A DNA stretch of 64,000 nucleotides from Bacteroidales bacterium (GTDB taxonomy: Bacteria > Bacteroidota > Bacteroidia > Bacteroidales > FEN-979): contig JANXZO010000046.1 in assembly GCA_025355465.1 (NCBI GenBank), positions 1-64,000 on the forward strand, given 5' to 3'. The position numbers were made by a program, and so were the translations under genes. Below, piece after piece: positions 1-9,475 of this stretch. The notes under the pieces were generated by a model. It was not told the DNA's origin. It worked only from the letters and a program-made list of their open reading frames with translations, and did no database searches. The first letter of the stretch is position 1, and each line of letters begins with the position of its first letter.

Positions 1-67
1 GATTAACACGCTCATATTCTATCTCTTATAGAAACTGAAAAAGAGAATGGGCACAACTCATAAAAGA

Positions 68-135
68 GGGGGGTCACTATGGCCGGAATGGGGGGTCACT
101 ATGCTCCGGAATGGGGGGTCACTATGCTCCGGAAT
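68..135. repeat. Three tandem ~23-bp repeats (GGGGGGTCACTATGCTCCGGAAT), probable terminal transposase-binding repeats of an IS21-like element
   Basis: Copies at 68-89 (variant GGCCGGAAT), 90-112 and 113-135. The GTCACT..CCGGAAT style resembles repeated ends of Bacteroidota IS21 elements. istA/istB are not in the window. Confidence 0.6.
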
Positions 136-500
136 ATACAGTCCAGGGCATCTGTATGGCGGGATGGCATGTTCCGACGGATGATGAGTGGACGGTTTTA
201 ACCACCTATCTTGGAGGGCAGGCGGTGGCCGGCGGAAAGTTAAAGGAGACGGGTACCAAACTGTGGCTGGCACCGAACAGTGCGGCTACCAACGAAAGCG
301 GGTTCACAGCCATACCGGGCGGAATGGGTTACCTTGCCAACTTTGGCTTCCTCACCATCAATAGTCTGTTCTGGAGTTCCTCGCAAAACAGTTCCGCCAC
401 CGCCTGGGACAGGATTCTTTACAGCGACGATGCCAGTATGGGCAGGCGTGGCGACGAGGACAAGAGTTTCTCAAAAAGTGTCCGCTGCATCAGAAATTAG
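129..500 (+). pseudogene. 5'-truncated FISUMP (fibrobacter succinogenes major paralogous) domain protein
   Basis: GICMAGWHVPTDDEWTVLTTYLGG...ESGFTAIPGG...FWSSSQ...SVRCIRN is a FISUMP C-terminal domain. The reading frame enters directly from the repeats with no signal peptide. Confidence 0.65.
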
Positions 501-587
501 CAACAGGTTTTATTGCAATTTTTATCGGCTTGGTGTTCGTTATCAGTTCACTGTATTGAGGCTCACTCAAGAGAGAATTCGTTGATT

Positions 588-2096
588 TTAAATTTTATAA
601 ATATCTTCCAATACACTCCAAATTTCCATTTCTATACTTTCATCATAAATTCCTGATTGCTTTATTAAATCAACAATAGTTTTCGCTTTCTCTGTTATCA
701 AGTCCAGAACTGATTTTTCGGGAATAATGACTGGAATTTTCTTGATGTAATTGGCAGGGTTATTTGCTGATGGATTAATGGTTCTTATCAATTTATTGCA
801 AGTAGGAGAGTTTAAAAAAGCCAACAAGTAATACGTTAAACTTTCATTTTTCGGAAAGACGCCTACAATACTTTGGTCAAAAAGTTTGTTTTCAATCAAA
901 GAGGCTGTTATGCTTGATGAACTAATCATTGGAACACCAATGCCAAATTTGAAGTAGTATTTTGGATTTTGATATCTTGATTTCTTGTCGGTTTTGTAAT
1001 GCTGAACAGCTTCTCTGCTCCAATTCATAAACCAACTTTCAGGTTTTATATACTTGGTGTTTCCACCTTTTACGATGGGTAAGAAGTGTTTGCCTCCATC
1101 AATCCCGTTTAAAATGTCAGCATTGTTTTTGTAATCAGAGGAAACGGAATCAGGATTTACAAGGTCGTAATTTTTGCCATTTTTCAGTTCGGGGCTTATT
1201 ACCTGTAGGAATCTTTTATCATCTCCTGAATAGAAACCCGTAACACAATCCGCAATGTCTCCGATTTTTAGTTTAGCGTGATTTATCAGCTTAGATACGT
1301 TGCTGTTTTCAGCTATTAAAAATGCATGGTCCGGATTATTGAAAACATCTTCTTGTATAAAAGCATAGGTTTTAAGTTTACTGTCTTTTACGTTGTTAAG
1401 TTGTTCTACTTCATAAAAATTATTGATTACAGAAAACGTATTATTCACACACGATTTAAAATCGCTTTTCTTTCTCAAAGTAATTATGGAAAGGTTTGCA
1501 TAACCAAAATTGACTCCCGGAAAAAAAGAAGAAGGAAACAAAGCCAATTCTACAATTTGTGTATTTGTGAAAATGTGTTTTCTCAAAGCCTTGTGCATAT
1601 GCAGATTGAGAAATGTGTCAGGAATGATAAAACTTAAAATCCCATCTTCTTTGAGTAATTGAATACAGCGATATAAAAACAATCCGTAGCTTTCTTTTGC
1701 ATATAAATCAGGATATATTTTTTTTAGAATGGTCCTTTTTGAATAGTCTTGCCAAGCCCCATAAGGTGGATTGGCAATAATTTTGTCGTAATAACCTCCA
1801 AAGCAAGAATTAAAATCCAAATCAGAATCTAATAAAGTATCGCATTCACGAATATTTACATTAAGAAAATGCGAAAATTTTTCATTTAAGACGTCAATAG
1901 ATTTTGAGTTTAATTCGCAAATATCAATGTGGGCAAATTCATTTTCATTTAGAATTGCTTCTACAAAAACACCATCACCACCACATGGTTCAAAAATTTT
2001 ATCGATAGGTTTTATCGATAACTTTGAAACCATATAGTCAACGATTGGAGTTGATTTGGTATAAAATGCTTGATATTTTTTTGCTTCGCTTATCAT
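588..2096 (-). CDS. N6-adenine DNA methyltransferase (type II R-M, Eco57I/TaqI-like)
   Basis: SAM motif FEPCGGDGVF and catalytic NPPYGAW; C-terminal specificity-like region; coupled to the upstream nuclease gene. Confidence 0.85.
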   Translation of the reverse strand: MISEAKKYQAFYTKSTPIVDYMVSKLSIKPIDKIFEPCGGDGVFVEAILNENEFAHIDICELNSKSIDVLNEKFSHFLNVNIRECDTLLDSDLDFNSCFGGYYDKIIANPPYGAWQDYSKRTILKKIYPDLYAKESYGLFLYRCIQLLKEDGILSFIIPDTFLNLHMHKALRKHIFTNTQIVELALFPSSFFPGVNFGYANLSIITLRKKSDFKSCVNNTFSVINNFYEVEQLNNVKDSKLKTYAFIQEDVFNNPDHAFLIAENSNVSKLINHAKLKIGDIADCVTGFYSGDDKRFLQVISPELKNGKNYDLVNPDSVSSDYKNNADILNGIDGGKHFLPIVKGGNTKYIKPESWFMNWSREAVQHYKTDKKSRYQNPKYYFKFGIGVPMISSSSITASLIENKLFDQSIVGVFPKNESLTYYLLAFLNSPTCNKLIRTINPSANNPANYIKKIPVIIPEKSVLDLITEKAKTIVDLIKQSGIYDESIEMEIWSVLEDIYKI

Positions 2097-3010
2097 TACC
2101 AAAGTAAATATTGTAAAAGGTGGTTGTCTGTCAAATGCTGTGTAGTTTCGGAATTGAAGTCATTCTCCCAATCAATGTTGGTTTCAATCCAATTTTTCAA
2201 ATTATAGCCTGAATGTTCGGTGATTTTCTGATATGCTTCACTACCACAATATGCCTCCCAAATACCTGAGTTTTTGAGAGTATTGAAATAGCTGTTGTTT
2301 TCTTCAGCTCTTACAAAAAGCAAGCATTTGAAATTGTCATCAAGGTTTTGGTAAATGGTTGCTACCAATAAAAGTCGATTTGTATTTCCTTTTTCGTTTG
2401 AACCAAATCCACTTTTGAAATCAACGACATATTTCTGCTCCTTGGAAATGAAATGTAAATCCAACTCCAATTGAATTTCTCCGGACGTTACCAAACTCCA
2501 AACCGTATCGTAGTATGATTTTAGTTCTTGTTTTTCTTTGTCCGAAATGTTAAGATTGTTAATGTATTCAATAATTTCATCTGTGAGTTTCTTTTTCACT
2601 TCCGAGAATAAGGGCGGAACAAACAAGGAAACATCATGGATTGGATAGTAGAAACAGAGTTTGCAAAATGGGTCCCACAATTCACCAACTCTTCGTGAAA
2701 AGTCCATATATTCATAGGGTCTTACAGAATTTCGGCTTTCAATCATTACCGCAATATGGCAATAGGTAATCATCAGAATTGTTTCTAACTTCTCTTGATT
2801 AGTCCATTTTTCTTTCTCCGATTTTTGGAGTAGTGTAGCAATAAGGTTGTCCTTAGTTTGGTTTAACTTTTCATTTATTGCTCTTGCTCTCTTGTCTGAT
2901 TGAGTGTCAGCAAACTTTGTCATAACATCAGTTAAAAACTCACTTGCCCGGGCTCTGAAGTAAGCCAAAAGCTCTTGTTTCTTGTGTTTTGTATTTTTGT
3001 CTATATTCAT
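2096..3010 (-). CDS. Putative type II restriction endonuclease, PD-(D/E)xK-like
   Basis: ELDLHFISKEQKYVVDFKSGFG fits a D..DxK core; located between controller and methyltransferase with start/stop overlaps. Confidence 0.65.
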   Translation of the reverse strand: MNIDKNTKHKKQELLAYFRARASEFLTDVMTKFADTQSDKRARAINEKLNQTKDNLIATLLQKSEKEKWTNQEKLETILMITYCHIAVMIESRNSVRPYEYMDFSRRVGELWDPFCKLCFYYPIHDVSLFVPPLFSEVKKKLTDEIIEYINNLNISDKEKQELKSYYDTVWSLVTSGEIQLELDLHFISKEQKYVVDFKSGFGSNEKGNTNRLLLVATIYQNLDDNFKCLLFVRAEENNSYFNTLKNSGIWEAYCGSEAYQKITEHSGYNLKNWIETNIDWENDFNSETTQHLTDNHLLQYLLW

Positions 3011-3327
3011 TTGCTGATTACTCGTTGTTGATATTTAATTCTTGCTTCGGCTGCTTTCAAAATCTCAAGTCCGTTTTCTTCGTCTTGAAGTTGGTATGTT
3101 ATCTTGTCGCTCAAATAGCGAACTTTTAATTCTGATTTGTCGATATGAAAAATTCTTGAAATGCCGTCAATGATTTGTTCGTTGGCATTTCTTTCGTTCT
3201 TCTCAATTTTGCTCAGTGTCGAGGTGTCAATGTCCAACTCTGCTGCAACCTTTCTTAATGGTAGGTTTGAATTTCCTCTGAGCGTTCTGATATACTCTCC
3301 AAATGTTATGTTGTCTGTTTTTGACAT
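3007..3327 (-). CDS. XRE-family HTH controller of the R-M operon
   Basis: FGEYIRTLRGNSNLPLRKVAAELDIDTSTLSKIEKNER HTH; paralogous along its length to the protein at 9161-9475. Confidence 0.85.
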   Translation of the reverse strand: MSKTDNITFGEYIRTLRGNSNLPLRKVAAELDIDTSTLSKIEKNERNANEQIIDGISRIFHIDKSELKVRYLSDKITYQLQDEENGLEILKAAEARIKYQQRVISK

Positions 3328-3335
3328 ATTTCGCC

Positions 3336-3353
3336 TTGGCATATTTTGTCCAA
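3336..3353. promoter_or_regulatory. Imperfect inverted repeat TTGGCATATTTTGTCCAA overlapping the -7 element; candidate controller operator
   Basis: TTGG/CCAA arms between the -7 box and the controller start codon (3327). Confidence 0.4.
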
Positions 3354-3381
3354 AGTTAAAAAATATTTTTTTACGGGTCAA
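3351..3381 (-). promoter_or_regulatory. Bacteroidota promoter for the R-M operon: TTG-N20-TAACTTTG (minus strand)
   Basis: Plus strand CAAAGTTA at 3351-3358 and CAA at 3379-3381; 20-bp spacer. Confidence 0.65.
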
Positions 3382-3459
3382 TTTGTATCAACTTTTTTTC
3401 GCAAAAGGTGGCTGTGTTGTAAATTTTTTAAATTTGTATAATAAACCAAACAAAAAAAC

Positions 3460-4188
3460 ATGAAAAAGATCTTTACATTACTCACGTTGGCCGGTCTGCT
3501 TTTTGCCGGCACAGCCCTGTCACAGAGCCGGCTCTCTTTCGGCCTGGCAGGATCCTTCCTCACCTCTGGCATCACCAACCAGAACAACTACGGATTGCCA
3601 TTTGAAATGGATTATGCCATCACCTTAGGTGGTGCCGGAAACCTTCATATGGAATATGATTTTAATAAACATCTTGGCCTTGTTCTGCAGGTTGGATACA
3701 CAAACCTCGGACAGAATTACACGGATGTTTACATGGACACCAACTACATAAGGCGTATCCAGCTGAACTATCTGACCATCCCCCTGATGTTCAAGTTCAG
3801 GACCGGAGGCGAAGTGGCCCGTTTCTTTGTAATGGCCGGTCCGCAGATCAGCTACCTGCTTTCAGCCACCCAGGTTTATTACAAACAGGACCTTGCCTAT
3901 AATAAGGAGGCATGGAATGATATTACCAAACATTGGGTGAAAATTGGCTCATCCACCATTACCGACCGTTACAACAGCATTGATGTGTCGGCAAGGATCG
4001 ATCTCGGCGTAGAAATCTCCATCATCAAGAATCTCTGGATCAACGGCGGTATTACCATGGGATACGGATTCCTCGACATCAATGCTTCCGACTGGCGGAT
4101 CCCCGATAATTCCAGCAATACATACAATCCGTCGCACAATCTTTTCGGTGGGTTCAACGTAGGGATCAATTATTGTTTCCAGCCGTAG
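3460..4188 (+). CDS. Outer-membrane beta-barrel (PorT-like) protein
   Basis: Signal peptide MKKIFTLLTLAGLLFAGTALSQ; alternating beta-strand pattern (YTNLGQNY, LNYLTIPLMFKFRTGG, FFVMAGPQISYLL). Confidence 0.7.
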   Translation: MKKIFTLLTLAGLLFAGTALSQSRLSFGLAGSFLTSGITNQNNYGLPFEMDYAITLGGAGNLHMEYDFNKHLGLVLQVGYTNLGQNYTDVYMDTNYIRRIQLNYLTIPLMFKFRTGGEVARFFVMAGPQISYLLSATQVYYKQDLAYNKEAWNDITKHWVKIGSSTITDRYNSIDVSARIDLGVEISIIKNLWINGGITMGYGFLDINASDWRIPDNSSNTYNPSHNLFGGFNVGINYCFQP

Positions 4189-4216
4189 GAATCGACACCC
4201 AGATAATTTACTCCCC

Positions 4217-4606
4217 ATGAAAAAATTCAAGAAGATCCTCTGGATCATGGTCGTAGGCTTCCTGGTTATTCTGGCCATTTTCATTTACTGGAAGTTTTAC
4301 TTTACTTACAGTGAAGGGTCGAGGGCCGGGCTTTTGCAGAAGTTCTCCTACAAAGGGAATGTCATTAAAACCTACGAAGGCGAGCTGATCATGAGCAGTA
4401 TCGAAAGCACGAAAAGCGCGACGATCGCCTCAGAAAAATTCTATTTTTCGGTAGCTGAAAAGACTATTGCCGATCAGCTGATGCAGCTTGAAGGAGTTTA
4501 TGTGATTCTGCAGTACAAAGAGAAACACGGTATTCTCTTCTGGCGGGGAGAGACCCGGTATATTGTCGACGGAATTTCCACGCGCGACTCAGGACCGGCC
4601 AAGTAG
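4217..4606 (+). CDS. Small membrane-anchored conserved hypothetical protein
   Basis: N-terminal TM segment KKILWIMVVGFLVILAIFIYW; ORF follows the OMP gene. Confidence 0.6.
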   Translation: MKKFKKILWIMVVGFLVILAIFIYWKFYFTYSEGSRAGLLQKFSYKGNVIKTYEGELIMSSIESTKSATIASEKFYFSVAEKTIADQLMQLEGVYVILQYKEKHGILFWRGETRYIVDGISTRDSGPAK

Positions 4607-4679
4607 CAGCGGTTGCATGGGTCGAGGCCAATGACACGGAGCTGCCAATCTTTACTCCGGCAACCGTCCCTGCATCTGG

Positions 4680-5126
4680 CGGTCGACCATCCAGGCCGCG
4701 CAGGGTCTCTTCCAGCGGAGTAACAGGGTCTACGCCATGGATGTAGAGCAGGTCGGCGTATTCGATCTCCAGCCGTTTGAGGCTCTCATCCACCGAGTCG
4801 AGGATGTGCATCCGCGATAATCCAACCTGGTTGGCGCCGCTTCCCATGCGTCCGCGCACCTTGGTGGCGATCACCACCTGCTGCCGGTGGATGCCCAGCT
4901 CCCGGAGCGCTTTTCCCAGCATGATCTCCGACAGGCCGTCGGAATAGACGTTGGCTGTATCGATAAAGTTGATGCCTTTCTCCAACGCAATCTTTACCAG
5001 GGAGGTGACCTCTTCCTGGGGTAGCTGACCGATGGCGGTCCAGAAGCCTTTTCCCCCGAAAGTCATCGCTCCGAGGCAGAGTTCCGAAACCAGAACCCCC
5101 GTCGTTCCAAGCAGGTTGTATTTCAT
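4680..5126 (-). pseudogene. 3'-truncated aldo/keto reductase
   Basis: MKYNLLGTTGVLVSELCLGAMTFG...INFIDTANVYSDGLSE...ADLLYIHGVDPVTPLEETLRGLD is the AKR N-half; after ~aa 148 the sequence is no longer AKR-like and runs into the 3' end of the opposing ORF. Confidence 0.75.
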
Positions 5127-5260
5127 ATAATTTTGATTCAGTTTAAATAAAAGGTCTTTGCAAAGATACCGGTTTCCCTCAATGAAAGCAAAATCGCAGG
5201 GAGAAAAAGATCAAAAAAATTAGTATTTTTACGGTTCGGTATCCCAAAACTTCCTGAACC

Positions 5261-6475
5261 ATGAAAAAGATCGCTGCCCTTACAACTCTCGGATTGCTGG
5301 TTTCCCTCGGATTATTTTCCCAGGATTTAGCCCAGTGGCGCGGACCACACCGCGATGGTATTTACGATGAAACCTCATTACTTAAAACTTGGCCAGAGGG
5401 TGGTCCGCAGCTGTTGTGGCATTTTGAAGGCCTTGGTCCGGGTCACGCTTCCGCTGCAGTTTACAAAGAGAGGATCTTTACCACAGGAACGATTGATGGG
5501 ATCGGCTACCTTTTCAATTTCGACATGGCCGGTAAACTGCTATGGAAAATACCTTACGGGGAGGAGTGGACCGAGAGCTATGCGGGAGGGCGCAGTACAC
5601 CCCTGGTTACCGATGGTAAAGTTTATCTGTTGAGCGGTTTTGGAAAACTGGTTTGCCGCAGCGCCGACAACGGCGACCTTCGGTGGACAATCGACGTGTT
5701 AAAGGATTACCAGGGGCCGAACATCAAATGGGGAGTGACGGAAAACCTGCTGATTGACGGGAACAAGCTGTTTTGTACTGTTGGCGGCCCCGAACACAAT
5801 GTTATCGCACTCGACAAGAATACCGGAAAGCTTATCTGGACCAGCAAAGGGAAGGGAGAGGAGAGTGCCTACTGCTCCCCGATGATCATCACCCTTGGAA
5901 ACCGAAAGATTTTCGTCACCCAGACGGCTAGTTCTATCCTGGGGCTGGATGCGCAGAGCGGCGCCCTTTTATGGAGTCATCCCCAGCCCAACAAATGGTC
6001 GGTACATGCCAACACCCCGGTATTTCGCGACGGATATCTCTATTGTCAGTCGGGCTATCAGCAGGGTGGGGTGATGCTTAAGGTATCGGATGATGGTGCC
6101 AGTGTGCAAGAAGTATGGCGGGCCAACTTAATGGACAACCGCATGGGCGGTTTCGTGGTGTTGAACGGCAAGCTCTTCGGTTCTGACGACTCCGGCAAAT
6201 TGTGGTATTGCGTTGACTGGAAGACCGGCACCAACATGTTTTCGGAAAAGATCACCGGCCGCGGAAGTATCATCAGCGCCGACGGGATGCTGTATCTCTA
6301 CGGCGAGAACGGTGAAATTGTGCTTGCACAGCCTGAGGCAAACAGTTTTAAAAAGGTCAGCGCATTTAAAGTATCCTACGGTGCAGATCAGCACTGGGCG
6401 CACCTTGTAGTTGTTAATGGCAAGCTTTTCGTGAGGCATGGAACTTCGCTGATGGTTTACGACCTGCAAAAATAG
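5261..6475 (+). CDS. PQQ-binding-like beta-propeller protein (secreted), paralog 1
   Basis: Signal peptide; QWRGPHRDGIYDETSLLKTWPEGGPQLLW; repeated G(x)nLxW propeller motifs. Confidence 0.85.
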   Translation: MKKIAALTTLGLLVSLGLFSQDLAQWRGPHRDGIYDETSLLKTWPEGGPQLLWHFEGLGPGHASAAVYKERIFTTGTIDGIGYLFNFDMAGKLLWKIPYGEEWTESYAGGRSTPLVTDGKVYLLSGFGKLVCRSADNGDLRWTIDVLKDYQGPNIKWGVTENLLIDGNKLFCTVGGPEHNVIALDKNTGKLIWTSKGKGEESAYCSPMIITLGNRKIFVTQTASSILGLDAQSGALLWSHPQPNKWSVHANTPVFRDGYLYCQSGYQQGGVMLKVSDDGASVQEVWRANLMDNRMGGFVVLNGKLFGSDDSGKLWYCVDWKTGTNMFSEKITGRGSIISADGMLYLYGENGEIVLAQPEANSFKKVSAFKVSYGADQHWAHLVVVNGKLFVRHGTSLMVYDLQK

Positions 6476-6512
6476 CATCCCTCTTTTGAACCCGGATCCA
6501 GAAATTGTTGTT

Positions 6513-7787
6513 ATGAATTCCAACATCTTCCTTAGCTGTTTCATGGTCATGGTGGCCCTTCACCAGGTTTTACCGGCACAGCAAATTGCCCAGTGGCGTG
6601 GTCCTGATCGAAGCGGTGTATATCCGGATACCGGCTTGTTGAAATCATGGCCTGCCGGAGGTCCTGTCATGCTATGGTCGGCAACCGGAGCCGGAAAAGG
6701 GCACTCTTCGGTGGTGGTTTACGACAAGCAGGTTTATGTTACCGGGATGAAAGATTCCACAGATTATCTCTCCGCTTTTGACCTGAACGGCAAACTGCTA
6801 TGGCAGGTTCCATTCGGTCCTTCGTGGAGGAATTCCTTTCCCGATACACGCTGCACGCCAACTGTTGAAAACGATCAGATCTACCTTGTCAGCGGAAGCG
6901 GGACGGTTGGGTGTTACAGCACAAAAGACGGAAGTACGCTTTGGCAATTCGACGGGATAAAGCGGTACGACGGGAAGTTTGGTGAATGGGGGGTTTGCGA
7001 ATCGCTGCTGATCCTGGATGAGAAGTTGTTTTATACCCCGGGTGGCCCGAATACGACGGTGGTGGCCCTGGATAAGAACACAGGACAAACGATCTGGACT
7101 TCGGAAAGCCTCGCCGACACCAGCGCCTACGTCTCCCCGTTACTGGTAAGGTGGGGAAATAACCGGATTGTGGTCACCCTGCTATCAAACTATCTGGTGG
7201 GGGTGGATGCCGACAATGGAAAGATCCACTGGAAATTTAAATATTCGGCGTTATCTCCCGAAGCGGGATACAAAATATGGCCAGGAGCGCCCCAGACCAA
7301 TGCGATCACGCCGTTGTTCAGGGACGGGAACCTTTACATCACGGGTGGTTACAACCATGTTGGTGCAATGTTCAGGTTAACGGAGGATGGCACAGGGCTT
7401 CAGCAGGCATGGACCGATACTACGCTGGATTGCCATCACGGCGGGGTGGTTGAAATCGATGGCGCTATATATGGTTCAGGATGGCTGGACAATGCCCGCG
7501 GAAATTGGTGTTCGGTCGACTGGAAAACCGGTAAGCCCAATTATTCTGAAAAATGGTTTACGAAAGGATCGATAATTTCGGCAGACGGCAAGTTGTATTG
7601 TTATGAGGAGAAAAACGGAAATCTGGGCCTCGTGAAGGCTAACCCGTCTAAATTTGAGCTGATCAGTACCTTTAGAATTCCCTTGGGAAAAGGTCCGCAC
7701 TGGTCCCATCCCTCCATCTTTGGGGGAATACTTTACATACGCCATGGAGATGCCGTAATGGCTTACGATCTCCGGGAAAAGAATTAG
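6513..7787 (+). CDS. PQQ-binding-like beta-propeller protein, paralog 2
   Basis: QWRGPDRSGVYPDTGLLKSWPAGGPVMLW; ATG at 6513 preferred over the TTG at 6486. Confidence 0.85.
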   Translation: MNSNIFLSCFMVMVALHQVLPAQQIAQWRGPDRSGVYPDTGLLKSWPAGGPVMLWSATGAGKGHSSVVVYDKQVYVTGMKDSTDYLSAFDLNGKLLWQVPFGPSWRNSFPDTRCTPTVENDQIYLVSGSGTVGCYSTKDGSTLWQFDGIKRYDGKFGEWGVCESLLILDEKLFYTPGGPNTTVVALDKNTGQTIWTSESLADTSAYVSPLLVRWGNNRIVVTLLSNYLVGVDADNGKIHWKFKYSALSPEAGYKIWPGAPQTNAITPLFRDGNLYITGGYNHVGAMFRLTEDGTGLQQAWTDTTLDCHHGGVVEIDGAIYGSGWLDNARGNWCSVDWKTGKPNYSEKWFTKGSIISADGKLYCYEEKNGNLGLVKANPSKFELISTFRIPLGKGPHWSHPSIFGGILYIRHGDAVMAYDLREKN

Positions 7788-7820
7788 GGGACATTTTTAC
7801 CATTATCATATCCTGCAGAG

Positions 7821-9035
7821 ATGAAGAAGTTCATTTTACTTTCCGTTTTTATGATGGTCTCTGTTTCGCTTTTGGCGCAAACCATCGACCAGTGGCGCGG
7901 CCCCAAACGCGACGGCCTGTACAACGAAACCAACCTGCTGAAGCAGTGGCCTCCCGAAGGGCCGAAACTGCTCTGGAAAGCCGACAGCGTGGGTAACGGC
8001 TTTTCCTCGCCAATCATCACCGCCGAGCGGATCTACCTGCCGGGAGAGAAGGACAGCACGGGATATATCTTTGCCTTCGACCGGAGCGGAAAGTTGCTCT
8101 GGAAGGCCGACATGGGCCCCGAGTGGACCGTCAACTTTCCGGGTCCCCGCTGCACACCTGCCGTGGTTGGCGACCTGCTGTACTACCTTTCCAGCATGGG
8201 GAAGCTTCACTGCCTGGATGCCAGGACCGGTGCCACAAAATGGAGTACCGACTATATCAAAGATCTTCACGGCGTGAACCTACGTTTCGGGTACACTGAA
8301 TCGCCGCTGATTGAAGGTGACCGGATCTACTGCTCCCCGGGAGGCCCCGACACCAATGTGGTTGCCCTCAACCGGTTCGACGGCAAGCTGATCTGGAAGT
8401 CGAAGGCCATGGGTGATTCCTCCGCCTACTGCTCACCGGTACTTGTTCAGCTTCCCGGCCGCACGGTCTTTGTCAACCTGACCATTCATCATCTGATCGG
8501 GCTTGACGCGGCAACCGGTGAGCTGCTCTGGAGTTACAAAACGGAGCGCTGGCCCAACGACATCCATTGCAATGTGCCGTTGTTTGAAAACGGCAATATC
8601 TATCTCAACGACCGGGGTGGCAACGGATTTGTGAAGCTGCAGCTGGCTGCCGACGGGAAGAGCGTGACCGAGACCTGGCGCAATTTCAAGGCCGGGAATA
8701 TTCAGGGGGGCTTCATCAGGCTGGGCGATTACCTATACGGTTCACGCTACCGTCCCTCCCGTTTTGAGACGCTGTCGGCTGCCAGCGGAGAGGTTGTTGA
8801 TTCGCTTAAATTCAGCCATGGCAGTACCATTTACGCCGACGGACTGCTTTACTGTTACTCCGAGCAGGGAGCGGTGGGGCTGATCAAACCCGACAACGGC
8901 AAGTCGGAACTGATCTCCTCCTTTAAAATTACCGAAGGAACCCTGGAACATTTTGCCCACCCGGTGATCCGCGATGGCGTTTTGTACATTCGCCACGGAA
9001 AGGTTTTGCTGGCTTATGACATCCGGCGGAGATAG
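7821..9035 (+). CDS. PQQ-binding-like beta-propeller protein, paralog 3
   Basis: QWRGPKRDGLYNETNLLKQWPPEGPKLLW; signal peptide; same length as paralog 1. Confidence 0.85.
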   Translation: MKKFILLSVFMMVSVSLLAQTIDQWRGPKRDGLYNETNLLKQWPPEGPKLLWKADSVGNGFSSPIITAERIYLPGEKDSTGYIFAFDRSGKLLWKADMGPEWTVNFPGPRCTPAVVGDLLYYLSSMGKLHCLDARTGATKWSTDYIKDLHGVNLRFGYTESPLIEGDRIYCSPGGPDTNVVALNRFDGKLIWKSKAMGDSSAYCSPVLVQLPGRTVFVNLTIHHLIGLDAATGELLWSYKTERWPNDIHCNVPLFENGNIYLNDRGGNGFVKLQLAADGKSVTETWRNFKAGNIQGGFIRLGDYLYGSRYRPSRFETLSAASGEVVDSLKFSHGSTIYADGLLYCYSEQGAVGLIKPDNGKSELISSFKITEGTLEHFAHPVIRDGVLYIRHGKVLLAYDIRRR

Positions 9036-9124
9036 AAGTACCCCCAAAGAACCAATTTTACCACACATCATCAGAATGTTGATAAGAAATTAACCTTATT
9101 CAAGGTTGATACAACAAACTTTAT

Positions 9125-9145
9125 TATTTTTGACACGATTGTCAA
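9125..9145 (+). promoter_or_regulatory. -7-like TATTTTTG (9125-9132) overlapping the perfect palindrome TTGACA-CGAT-TGTCAA (9130-9145); candidate controller operator
   Basis: Directly readable 6-bp inverted arms just upstream of the XRE gene at 9161; no clear -33 TTG at 19-21 bp. Confidence 0.55.
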
Positions 9146-9160
9146 GAAATACAATTCAAG

Positions 9161-9475
9161 ATGAAAACAGAAAATTTAGGTGATTATATTAGACAGCTAC
9201 GAGAACAGGAAGAAATGCCACTACGCAAACTTGCTGCATTGCTCGATATTGACCAAAGCACACTAAGTAAATTGGAACGCGGAGCGCGACCAGTAAGCCG
9301 ACAAATGTTACCAATCATTGCAAAGACTTTTAAAGTGGACGAAAAAGAACTTGTCATAAAGTTCATGAGCAAACAAGTGGCTTATCAACTGGCAGACGAA
9401 AAATACGCTAAAGACATTTTGATTGCAGCAGAGGAAGAAATACAATACCTAACCAAAAAGAACGGTAGGAAGTAA
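9161..9475 (+). CDS. XRE-family HTH regulator (R-M controller-like)
   Basis: LGDYIRQLREQEEMPLRKLAALLDIDQSTLSKLERGAR; paralog of the protein at 3007-3327 including the C-terminal extension. Confidence 0.85.
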   Translation: MKTENLGDYIRQLREQEEMPLRKLAALLDIDQSTLSKLERGARPVSRQMLPIIAKTFKVDEKELVIKFMSKQVAYQLADEKYAKDILIAAEEEIQYLTKKNGRK

